Positions 41,748 through 49,233 of a stretch of DNA of 49,233 bases are shown here, piece by piece; within the stretch, counting starts at the first letter, position 1; each line of letters opens with the position of its first letter. The DNA lies in the NCBI GenBank assembly GCA_964559135.1, contig CAZLGG010000019.1, positions 1 through 49,233 of the forward strand. The letters run 5' to 3'. Under the pieces are notes generated by a model that worked only from the letters and a program-made list of their open reading frames with translations, had not been told where the DNA came from and made no database searches. Source of the stretch: DRQF01 sp964559135 (lineage in GTDB: Bacteria; Planctomycetota; GCA-002687715; DRQF01). The translations under genes were made by a program, and so were the position numbers.

Positions 41748-44700
41748 TCCACGCCTTCCTCCCGAACCGCCGGATCCTTCTCGTCGTTCTCGGGGCCGCC
41801 CGCGCCCCGCATGGTCTGGGCCGCAACGTCGTCCACGCTTCTCAGGTGCAAGTCCCGCTGCGGGAATGGAATCTCGATCCCCTCGCGCCGAAAACCCGCG
41901 TCGATGGCGAACCGCAGATCGCTCGCGACGCGCCCGCGGTGGGTGCCGATGGCCGTCCAGTACACGACACGGAAGTCCAAAGAGTTGTCCCCGAACCCGA
42001 TGAAAAACACCTCCGGTGACGGCCTTTTCAAGACCAAGCCGTGGGAGGAGACGACCTCGTTGACGAGCGTTCGCACCCGCTGCACGTCTGCCGAGTACGA
42101 AACGCCGAAGAGCAGACTGGCCCTCAGCCGTGGACGACCGAGAGACTGGTTCACCAGCTTGCTCCCGATCATCTCCTCGTTCGGAATGACGATGCCCACG
42201 CCGTCCCACGTCATCACGGACGTCGCGCGGAGAGTGATCTTCTCGACGACACCGCTCTTGTCACCGACTTCGATGCGATCCCCGACCTGCACGGGGCGCT
42301 CCACCAGGAGGATGAGTCCCGAGACGAAGTTCTTGACGATGGATTGCAGGCCGAATCCGACGCCGATCATGAGCGCCGACATGACGACGGCGATCTGCTC
42401 TCCCCTGACGCGCAGTGTCCTGAGGGCGATGATGAGCCCGATGGCGATGACGAGATAGGAACTCAGCGTCACCATCGTGTAGCTGAGTCCCTGATCCAGC
42501 TTCATGCGCGGCGCCACAAAAAACGTCAGGTACTGGCGCAGGGTCCGCACGACCACCACCGTCACGAGGATGGCGAGGAGGGCTCTCAGAATGCCGAGGG
42601 GAGTCAGACCCTCGCCGTCGGAGGAGAGCGGCACGCGTAGCCAATCGAAACCCAGGGACGACCAAGCTCGATAGAGGAAGAAGAACACCAGGCCGAAGAC
42701 GACGACGCGCAGGGTCAGGCGAAGAAGTCGATCGAGAAAGAGCTTGCGTCCCTCGTCCTGAAACGCTTCTTTCTTCTCGAAGTCGTCAGGGTTGAGCTTC
42801 CGGTTCAGGTCCTTCGCCTTGAAGAATCGTCGCAGGAGGAACCGGTAGAGAACATATCCGGCGAGGAGAGCCGCCAATGTCTTCGCGAAAAGAACCGCGA
42901 AGAAGGATTCCGCCACTCGGTATCGAAGGCTTCCCAGTACGAAAACGAACAGAAACGCGCCGAGGATGAGAGGATATCCCAGGAGGATCCAATTCCTGAA
43001 ACTCGTGGCCACCACGTTGTCGCCTCGAATGAGCCGGCGTATGACGACAGGCCGAAAGACCGTGAACAGGACCACGAGTTGAGAAACGACCTTGTAGACG
43101 AGCCACCACAGTTCGACGAAGCCGGGGTTCTTTCCGTCGTACCCGGCGGCTTCCAAGAGTGCGCCCACCGGCACGAAGACCACGGCCAGGTTCAAAAGGG
43201 TCTTGCCGGATTTCTCCAGAATGCGGGCCAGGTCGTCATCGACTTGAATGAACCGAGGGTCGCCTTCTCTGTCGACGAGGAGCACATCCAGGATCACGCG
43301 CCCCAACCGATAGAGAAAGGGACTCAGAAAAAGCGCAGCCATCACTCCCACGACGTCACGCGTGAGCCCCAGCGCCCACGGGAGCCCCACGAAGACGAGG
43401 GCGATCATCAGGCTGAAGTCGGTGCGCCTCAGGACGAGAGCCAGAAAACTCCCGAAACCCAATCGACCTTTTTGATGCTCCAGGAAGTCGATCGTCTGGG
43501 GCATCTTGCGATGCACGAGAATGAGCCCCAGGATCAGCGCCAAAAGAGCAATTCCACCCCAGATCACTCGGTTGCGCCGGGTCGGGTCGACGACGAAGGC
43601 TTTCAATCGTCTCCAGACACGACCCGGGATTTCGTCGAGGGCATCCACCGCGGACCCGGCGTCGTCGATGGCCTCCTCGAGGGAATCCATCGAGATGTGA
43701 CTGGCTTCCCGACTCCAAAGCAGACGGCGGGCGATCGCCAACCGGTTGGACTCGGCTTGCTCCTGGAGTTTTCTGAGGCGGGAAAGCTCTGGCGTCAGGG
43801 TGTCCTGAAGTTTGACGAGGTTTTCACGCCGCAGGCGCACCACCTGAGAAAGCTCGTCGCGAAGACTCTGCCACGCCGCTTCATCGACGGGAGGCGGTTC
43901 GCCCCAACGGGGCCTCCGAGGGCTCAGACGGCCGTTGTCGGTCCTCTTCTTCCACGTTTCGAAGGCCTCGTCCAAGGCGCTCAGGACGCCCTCGTCGACG
44001 TCGCCCGCACCGTGCAGGCGGCGGCGCGCCCAGCTCAACTGCTCCCGCAGATCCTTCCTGGCGGCTCGAAAGACGAATTCAGCATTCTTCGTTCTGTCCA
44101 ACTCTCGGCGCAACGCGTCCGCTTCCTCGGGGAATACGGAGGCCTCCGGCTCTCGTTTTTGTTCCTCGATGAGCTGCGCCTGGAACTCCGTAGCGGCCTG
44201 GGCGAGCCCCACGTCCCCCTCCGGACCCGTCTCCTTCGTCCAATCAGCGAGTTTCAAACGGGCCCGGGCGGCCTCGGCTTCGAGATCCAGAAGTCGAACG
44301 CGGGCCTCGAAATAGGGCCGCTCGAAATCGGGCACCTCTCGAATCCAGGCGGCGACTTTGTCCCGGTTCTCGAGGGCGCGCGCCAACGCCTCCTCACGCA
44401 CCTTCCGGTCGACGGTCTCGAGAGTGGCCACCCATCGAGCCGCCAGCTTCGCCTGCGCGTCGGCGGCGTCCTTTTGCAACGCGGCCACCTGGACCTCGAG
44501 ATCCGGCAGAGTGAGATCGCGTTGGCGATTCTTCAGGGTCCATTCCATCTGAAGACGATGGTGGTCGAGCCTCTTCGCGTAGACATCCTCGGCGAGAACG
44601 GCCAGCTCGGCCGCATCCACGCCCGCCGCCGTCGTCTTGGCGGAGTAGGCGGCCTCCGCCTCTTGCAAGGATTTCGCGGCGGCGTCGACGGCCGCCTGGG

Positions 44701-45229
44701 ACGCCTCGATGGCGGCTCCCAATCCGGACATCTGGGTTTGCGCGCGAAGATACGCTCCCTGGGCGCGATCCAATTCGGCGCGCGCGGCCTCGGACTTGCT
44801 CCGAGCATCCAGCAGCATGGACTCCGTGACCCGCAAGGGAGCGGGGTCCGGCGGCCCCTTCAGTTTCTTTTCGAGGGCGGCCTTCTTCTTCGCCAATCGT
44901 TCCCTCTGTCGTGCCAGTTCCTCCTTGCGGGCTTCCAGCCCCTCCAAGGCCTCGAGCGTCGCCGCCAGGTTTTCGAGAGCCTTCACCTGCCGGTCCAAGG
45001 GGGCCCGGAGGGGGTCCTTCGCATCGAGGCGATCCCGCTCCTTCCTGGCCTTGGCAAGGAGCGCCTTCGCTTCCGCCGCTGTCTTCGGCAGGGGACGCTC
45101 GTCGAGCGTCATCCCTCCCCAGGGCACGACGGGGGCCTTCGAGGTCTCTCCCTTGTCCTGGGCGACGACGCTCAGCGGCGCGGCAAGCAAGGCGAGAAGG
45201 AATATGAAACGGATCTGGAGTCTTCGCAC
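41744..45229 (-). CDS. Large MscS-family mechanosensitive channel (MscK/KefA-like)
   Basis: A 1161-residue inner-membrane channel expected to release solutes on osmotic downshock. It has a signal peptide (to VVAQ) and a long periplasmic region with heptad-like charged coiled coils at about 45-540. About eight or more membrane helices lie at about 555-960. The MscS core follows: a pore helix near KNFVSGLILLV, the beta domain VGDRIEVGDKSGVVEKI, VIPNEEMIGSKLVNQS, and a cytoplasmic alpha-beta end (DLRFAIDAGFRREGIEIPFP). The start is GTG 45229 with GAGGG five bases upstream. The length matches MscK. It is coupled to the ROK gene downstream, an unusual partner. Confidence 0.93.
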   Translation of the reverse strand: MRRLQIRFIFLLALLAAPLSVVAQDKGETSKAPVVPWGGMTLDERPLPKTAAEAKALLAKARKERDRLDAKDPLRAPLDRQVKALENLAATLEALEGLEARKEELARQRERLAKKKAALEKKLKGPPDPAPLRVTESMLLDARSKSEAARAELDRAQGAYLRAQTQMSGLGAAIEASQAAVDAAAKSLQEAEAAYSAKTTAAGVDAAELAVLAEDVYAKRLDHHRLQMEWTLKNRQRDLTLPDLEVQVAALQKDAADAQAKLAARWVATLETVDRKVREEALARALENRDKVAAWIREVPDFERPYFEARVRLLDLEAEAARARLKLADWTKETGPEGDVGLAQAATEFQAQLIEEQKREPEASVFPEEADALRRELDRTKNAEFVFRAARKDLREQLSWARRRLHGAGDVDEGVLSALDEAFETWKKRTDNGRLSPRRPRWGEPPPVDEAAWQSLRDELSQVVRLRRENLVKLQDTLTPELSRLRKLQEQAESNRLAIARRLLWSREASHISMDSLEEAIDDAGSAVDALDEIPGRVWRRLKAFVVDPTRRNRVIWGGIALLALILGLILVHRKMPQTIDFLEHQKGRLGFGSFLALVLRRTDFSLMIALVFVGLPWALGLTRDVVGVMAALFLSPFLYRLGRVILDVLLVDREGDPRFIQVDDDLARILEKSGKTLLNLAVVFVPVGALLEAAGYDGKNPGFVELWWLVYKVVSQLVVLFTVFRPVVIRRLIRGDNVVATSFRNWILLGYPLILGAFLFVFVLGSLRYRVAESFFAVLFAKTLAALLAGYVLYRFLLRRFFKAKDLNRKLNPDDFEKKEAFQDEGRKLFLDRLLRLTLRVVVFGLVFFFLYRAWSSLGFDWLRVPLSSDGEGLTPLGILRALLAILVTVVVVRTLRQYLTFFVAPRMKLDQGLSYTMVTLSSYLVIAIGLIIALRTLRVRGEQIAVVMSALMIGVGFGLQSIVKNFVSGLILLVERPVQVGDRIEVGDKSGVVEKITLRATSVMTWDGVGIVIPNEEMIGSKLVNQSLGRPRLRASLLFGVSYSADVQRVRTLVNEVVSSHGLVLKRPSPEVFFIGFGDNSLDFRVVYWTAIGTHRGRVASDLRFAIDAGFRREGIEIPFPQRDLHLRSVDDVAAQTMRGAGGPENDEKDPAVREEGVE

Positions 45230-45248
45230 GATGTCCCTCGAAGGAATA

Positions 45249-45268
45249 ATCCTACAGGACTGCAGGAT
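45249..45268. promoter_or_regulatory. Inverted repeat just upstream of the MscS-type gene
   Basis: ATCCTACAG and CTGCAGGAT are 9-base arms with one mismatch around GA. The repeat lies 20-39 bases before the channel's GTG start, in the 68-base gap after the metalloprotease gene. It could be an operator or a small hairpin at the end of the metalloprotease transcript. Confidence 0.3.
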
Positions 45269-45297
45269 ACGCGGCGTCCAGCTCCCGCGAAAGCCGT

Positions 45298-47673
45298 CTA
45301 TCGACCACCGATGGGGGAACCCGGTGGAACGGTGAGGCGCTTGCGCGGAGGCGTATCCGTTCTTTTTCGATGTCGATGAATCTCTTCCGTGAGAGCCGTG
45401 ACCTGGGAGCGGACCTCGGGGGCAAGAACGCTTTCCGAGAGTCGATGAAGGGATTCCTCGGCCGCCGCGAGGCGCCCCGAGACGACGAGTTCCAACTCGG
45501 ACGATAGGGAGGGTTTCTCGTCCAGATCGATCAAGGCACGGATGAACAGGGCTCGACGCATGCGGGCGAGAAGGCCATCCATCCCCTCGCGGACCTCATC
45601 GGGTGCGTCGAGGCAGGTCTTGGACAGCGCGGAAAGGAGCTCGGCCGCCCCGGGGAGCTCTTCGTTCTCGGCGTGTTGCAGCACCATGCGCTCCAACCGT
45701 GCGGGCGCCATGAGCAGATCCAGGGTGTGGGTGACGAGAGTCTCCGCTGCGGACAAAGGATCGAAGAACCTCCCCGTCCGGCGAGGAAAGCGTTCCGCCG
45801 ATGACCCGGAGCCCAACGCGAGGGGAGGCAACTCTCGGAGAAGATCCTCGGGAAAACGCAAGGCCTTGACGGTCAAGGCGCCGAGGATGGCCTTCATCGC
45901 GGCCCTCTGGCGTTTGGCCTCGACCCAGGCCCAGGGCGCAGCGGCTCCCCCCGTCAAGGCATACTCGTAGGTGGCTCCGCCGAGCAACTTCGCCGTGGCG
46001 CCCAATTGATAACGGTGGTGGAGATAGAGGGGCACGAGCGGGAGTTCGAGATCCGAGAGGGGACGCCCCTTGCGCAGTAGCTTGGCACTGAATCGAGCCA
46101 GCGCAACCCGGCGGACGTCCATCATCCGTCGAAGTTCCTTCACGGGATCACTCCCGTTGTCCCAAAGGCTGGCGCGGGCATGTCCCGTGTCGGGTGCGCG
46201 CGCATCGGGGTCGCTGATGAAGATCATGCCTCGCTCACGGGCCTCCCTCACGAGCGCCTCGCGCATGGCGCCGACCGATTCCTGGGGGCCGGGGACGCCA
46301 TACGCCATGCGACAGGCGAATTCGTCCCATGGCCCGATGCCGCGGGCATAGGCGCCCGAGAAATCCAGACTCCTGTCCGGGCCCAAGGTGACTTGAGGTG
46401 CCGGATAGTCCATCACCGACGCCCGCTCGACCGTGCTTGCTGCGAAGTTATGAGCGAAGCCCAAGGTGTGTCCCACTTCATGAGCCGCCAACTGTCGAAT
46501 GCGCGCCAAGGCCATGTCGCGAGCCAGATCCCCGTCGTCCTCGCCGGCGGCCCCTGAAAGCCCGAGAGCGATCGTGTAGTCCTGTCGGGCGCGCAGGGAT
46601 CCCAGTCGCACGAGAGCCTTGAGGATCTCTCCCGTCCGGGGATCGACGATGCTCGACCCGTAGGACCACCCTCGCGTCGCCCGATGCACCCAGAGGATGA
46701 CGTTGTACCGAAGATCCATGGGGTCCACCCCCTCGGGCAGGACCTCGACCTTGAAGGCGTCCAGATACCCCGCCTCCTCGAAGGCCTTGGCCCACCAGGA
46801 AGCGCCTTCGATCAGTGCGGAGCGAATCGGCTCCGGAGCGCCTCGGTCGACGTAGTAGACCAGAGGCTTGATCACCTTCGAGGGGGCAGGCCCCGGAACG
46901 GTCTTCTCCAGACGATGCCGAAGAATCCATCCCCGGGTCGTCGGTGCTCCGAGAGGCGCCGTCATGTCCTCATACGAGATCGCGAAACTGCCGCAGCGGG
47001 GATCGAAGGCGCGGCGTTCGAAGCCCGGTTCGGGCAAACGCGCCAGTGTGACGTGCTGGCGGAGACTCAGTCGAGTCGGGTCGGGGGTCGTGACGCCAGC
47101 CTCACGGCCCGGATCGTCGGATCGAAACGTGAGAGTCGATTCCAGCTCCGTGTTGAGGTCGAGGGCGTGACACGCATCCATTTCGACGAACGAGAGCTCG
47201 CTCGCCAGTCGAAACGGCTTCTTCGAAGATCGGGAAAGCGTCCTTCCCCAGCCCTCGAGATCCATCGTCAGGAGGGAACTCACGTCCACGAGCCAACGGT
47301 CCTGTGTCGAATTGGGAAGCAGCGGCCCGCTCCAAAGAACGCTCCGGGCGAACGAGGCGTCCACCGCAATCCTCCCGTCCTCTTCGTCGGCGTCGGCGCG
47401 GTACCTCAGGTTCTTCTGAATGAGGAACACCTTGTTCCCCACGCGCCGAAAGTGCACGAGCCGTGCCGCGCCGAGCGTCCCTCGATCGAGTCCCACGGGA
47501 TTCGACCCCATCCCTGAGGACAAGCTCACGACGAGAAGGAAATCTCCCGTCTCCGCGGCGACGTCCAGCACGACGCTCCCGGTCGCCATCATGGTGGTCA
47601 CCGGCATCCAGGGGCGATCCTGAGCCAGAACGCAGGCAGAAAGCAAAAGGACGCAGCATAGGCGGGGATACAT
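45298..47673 (-). CDS. Secreted zinc metalloprotease with DUF5117/DUF4953-type layout
   Basis: Encodes 791 residues with a signal peptide (MYPRLCCVLLLSACVLAQ). The zincin site is AAHEVGHTLGFAHN, the long metzincin-like HExxHxxGxxH form, followed about 20 residues later by an SVMDYPAP segment that supplies the Met-turn. The N-terminal half (DVAAETGDFLLVVSLSSGMG, LVHFRRVGNKVFLIQKNL) resembles DUF5117, and the part after the active site resembles DUF4953. Proteins of this layout are exported and presumed peptidases of unknown substrate. GGAG lies seven bases before the ATG at 47673. The frame extends to 48075 but only the part after 47673 is protein-like. Confidence 0.85.
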   Translation of the reverse strand: MYPRLCCVLLLSACVLAQDRPWMPVTTMMATGSVVLDVAAETGDFLLVVSLSSGMGSNPVGLDRGTLGAARLVHFRRVGNKVFLIQKNLRYRADADEEDGRIAVDASFARSVLWSGPLLPNSTQDRWLVDVSSLLTMDLEGWGRTLSRSSKKPFRLASELSFVEMDACHALDLNTELESTLTFRSDDPGREAGVTTPDPTRLSLRQHVTLARLPEPGFERRAFDPRCGSFAISYEDMTAPLGAPTTRGWILRHRLEKTVPGPAPSKVIKPLVYYVDRGAPEPIRSALIEGASWWAKAFEEAGYLDAFKVEVLPEGVDPMDLRYNVILWVHRATRGWSYGSSIVDPRTGEILKALVRLGSLRARQDYTIALGLSGAAGEDDGDLARDMALARIRQLAAHEVGHTLGFAHNFAASTVERASVMDYPAPQVTLGPDRSLDFSGAYARGIGPWDEFACRMAYGVPGPQESVGAMREALVREARERGMIFISDPDARAPDTGHARASLWDNGSDPVKELRRMMDVRRVALARFSAKLLRKGRPLSDLELPLVPLYLHHRYQLGATAKLLGGATYEYALTGGAAAPWAWVEAKRQRAAMKAILGALTVKALRFPEDLLRELPPLALGSGSSAERFPRRTGRFFDPLSAAETLVTHTLDLLMAPARLERMVLQHAENEELPGAAELLSALSKTCLDAPDEVREGMDGLLARMRRALFIRALIDLDEKPSLSSELELVVSGRLAAAEESLHRLSESVLAPEVRSQVTALTEEIHRHRKRTDTPPRKRLTVPPGSPIGGR

Positions 47674-47741
47674 GAGTCGTCTCCGGGATCGTTCGCGACC
47701 AGAGTCTACCCGAAAGCGTCCCGAAGCTCGGACGCCACTCG

Positions 47742-49233
47742 TCAATCGGCCGAGGGATATGCCCCCTCCCGTGGGACCAAAAGGCCCGCCGCGATATAGG
47801 CTCCGACGCCGAAAAACAGGACGGCGGTGAAACCCTCCGCCATGGCAAAAGGAACGGCGGCCAGCGAAGCGCAAACGGAGGCGAATCCGTTGGAAGCCCA
47901 GGCCAGGCCGACCCACCGGCCCCGCAACCGGCTGATCAGGCCTGGAAACGGGAGCCCCAGAACGAGTCCCAAGGGTGCCACCCACGCGATCAATCGCCCC
48001 ACGCGCGCTCCGGGCGACAGTGCGAGGCCCCGGTGGAAACTCTGTCCCGCCGACAAGTGAAACACGGTCACCCACAAAGCGATGCCCAAAAGAGCCGCCC
48101 AGACTCTTCGGCCCCGATGCATTCCGAGGGGACGAGCGAGAAGACTCCCCAACCCGGAGAAGAAAAGGAGACTCGAAAGAATCGTCGTGATGGAATGCTG
48201 AGGGTGTCCGAGGAATAGCCCCGTTTTCTGCATCAGACCCAACTCTATGAGCATGAAACCCACGCCCAGGGCAGCGAACAGGCCGGCGTTCCTCAGGGGT
48301 CGGGTCAGCGGGCGTTGGCGCAAGCCGAGATACGCGCCTGGCAAGAACACCAGCAGGAAGGCGACGAGAGTGAGCTGAACCGCGATCACCAGGAAGTCGA
48401 GAAGACGACCCTGGTGAGGATTCAGCGCCACCTCGGAGGCCGCGAGCCGTCGCCCGAGCTCGGAAATGGACAGTTCGTCCATTCGACCGAATTGGAAAAA
48501 GAACGGACGATCATCGGTCACCGGCGAGACGTCGAATCCCGCCTTGGCGAGCAGGCGCTCGGCCGCTTCCAGATTCACATCCATGAACGGGGTCCAAGAG
48601 AGGCGCATGGGCGTCGCGAAGGAGAATCCCAGGACGTCGTAAAACGGGATGCGGCAGCGCTCCGCCGAAGGGGCGCTCATCCGACAGATCTTTTCCAACT
48701 TCGACGTCTCGTCCGCCGTGAACGGCGAGCGTTTGACCAAGACCGTGCCCCAGTAGGCGTTGGGCCCCTGGTGAACCAGAACGAGATGCCTCATCGGGTC
48801 ATCGACGCCGAGACGCGCCAACGCGGCCCGCGCCGTATTGAAGACCCGCGCCGACTCCTGAGAAAAGCGCGTCACGGCGAGAATCCCGTCGGCCGACAAG
48901 GAGCCCAAAAGCGCCTGGAACCCCTCGACGGTGTAGAGGTAACTCTCCGCGAGCACGGAGCCTCCCGCCGGAGCCGCCGCATAGGTGTCCGCGCCCGTCA
49001 TCTGGATGATGTCGAAGGCGTCGGGGTGCGCTTCCGCGTAGCTTCGACCGTCGGCGTGAACCAATTCGAATCCACGCTCTCCGGGAACGGGGAGCCCCAG
49101 CGACTCTCGATAGAGGCCTCCTATGAGTTCGATCACGGCACCGTTGATCTCGCAGCCGACGAGCCGCTTCATTCCGAGACGGTTGAGCGCCACGAGATCC
49201 GGTCCACCGCCCAGTCCTATGACAAGCGCCCTC
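47742..49233 (-). CDS. Spermidine-synthase-fold protein with C-terminal membrane domain (5' partial)
   Basis: The frame is open to the window edge, so the start lies outside. The visible 496 residues begin in a Rossmann methyltransferase-like domain: the SAM-binding loop ALVIGLGGGPDLVALNRL with the acidic VGCEIN at the next strand, then FELVHADGRSYAE. The C-terminal half (about residues 275-490) has some seven membrane helices. This is the layout of bacterial 'fused MFS/spermidine synthase' proteins, which normally also have N-terminal helices. A true polyamine role is doubtful for this group. It is followed by the metalloprotease gene after 68 bases on the same strand. Confidence 0.84.
   Translation of the reverse strand, partial: RALVIGLGGGPDLVALNRLGMKRLVGCEINGAVIELIGGLYRESLGLPVPGERGFELVHADGRSYAEAHPDAFDIIQMTGADTYAAAPAGGSVLAESYLYTVEGFQALLGSLSADGILAVTRFSQESARVFNTARAALARLGVDDPMRHLVLVHQGPNAYWGTVLVKRSPFTADETSKLEKICRMSAPSAERCRIPFYDVLGFSFATPMRLSWTPFMDVNLEAAERLLAKAGFDVSPVTDDRPFFFQFGRMDELSISELGRRLAASEVALNPHQGRLLDFLVIAVQLTLVAFLLVFLPGAYLGLRQRPLTRPLRNAGLFAALGVGFMLIELGLMQKTGLFLGHPQHSITTILSSLLFFSGLGSLLARPLGMHRGRRVWAALLGIALWVTVFHLSAGQSFHRGLALSPGARVGRLIAWVAPLGLVLGLPFPGLISRLRGRWVGLAWASNGFASVCASLAAVPFAMAEGFTAVLFFGVGAYIAAGLLVPREGAYPSAD

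Noticed and set aside
47674..48075. N-terminal extension of the metalloprotease frame
   Set aside because: It would overlap the end of the spermidine-synthase-fold gene, and the signal peptide and ribosome-binding site support the start at 47673.
1..49233. tRNA, rRNA, CRISPR arrays, insertion sequences, integrases or attachment sites
   Set aside because: I found no tRNA cloverleaf, no regularly spaced repeats and no transposase or phage-like frame by reading. A dedicated scan with tRNA and repeat finders would be the decisive test.

Overview
The window is 49 kb of GC-rich, densely packed bacterial chromosome with 35 protein genes (two cut by the window edges). I see no tRNA, rRNA, CRISPR array, insertion sequence or phage gene, and no gene-free stretch over about 250 bases. 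The mix of genes suggests a member of the Planctomycetota or a close relative: secreted FG-GAP proteins, a TPR-ExbB-ExbD-terpenoid-cyclase-fold operon, an FHA-GAF-cyclase, a zincin of the DUF5117/DUF4953 type, and a stand-alone GspL/PilM-PilN fusion. This is inference from gene content, as there is no marker gene to settle it.

Layout. 1-4664 (+): the end of an unknown gene, a SurA-like parvulin, a secreted orphan, and a membrane orphan coupled to a DUF2752 protein. 4676-5599 (-) rsgA, divergent from ribBA (5809-7044 +), then an ECF sigma/anti-sigma pair and a GspL-like/GspM-like pair (to 10852). 10818-14075 (-) carB, divergent from an acyl-CoA synthetase and nadA (14198-17193 +). 17206-19322 (-): a PLP ammonia-lyase coupled to a three-module FKBP protein. 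19463-23450: a cyclic-nucleotide island with a type II NADH dehydrogenase carrying a cNMP-binding domain (+), facing a class III adenylate cyclase and a class II cyclic-nucleotide phosphodiesterase (-). 23611-25806 (+): OsmC and an FG-GAP protein. 25772-33175 (-): an ATGA-coupled operon of TPR protein, ExbB, ExbD and a 1275-residue PD40/toroid/PDZ membrane protein, followed by a separate amidase gene (33313-34251). 34343-35643 (+): a sirtuin and YjbQ. 35649-38984 (-): a triple-domain glycosyltransferase. 39145-40845 (+): Fe-superoxide dismutase and a radical SAM protein. 40824-49233 (-): ROK kinase, giant MscS-type channel, zincin metalloprotease, and a spermidine-synthase-fold membrane protein cut by the window edge.

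Two systems stand out. The first is the cyclic-nucleotide island, where the enzyme that makes the messenger, the enzyme that destroys it and a respiratory enzyme that could sense it are adjacent. The second is the proton-driven envelope operon, in which an ExbB/ExbD motor is translationally coupled to a periplasmic protein of unusual architecture. A genome-organisation feature also stands out: every convergent gene pair in the window either overlaps at the 3' ends or is separated by 13 bases or fewer. Start sites were chosen by Shine-Dalgarno spacing and family alignment from memory; several are GTG or TTG.
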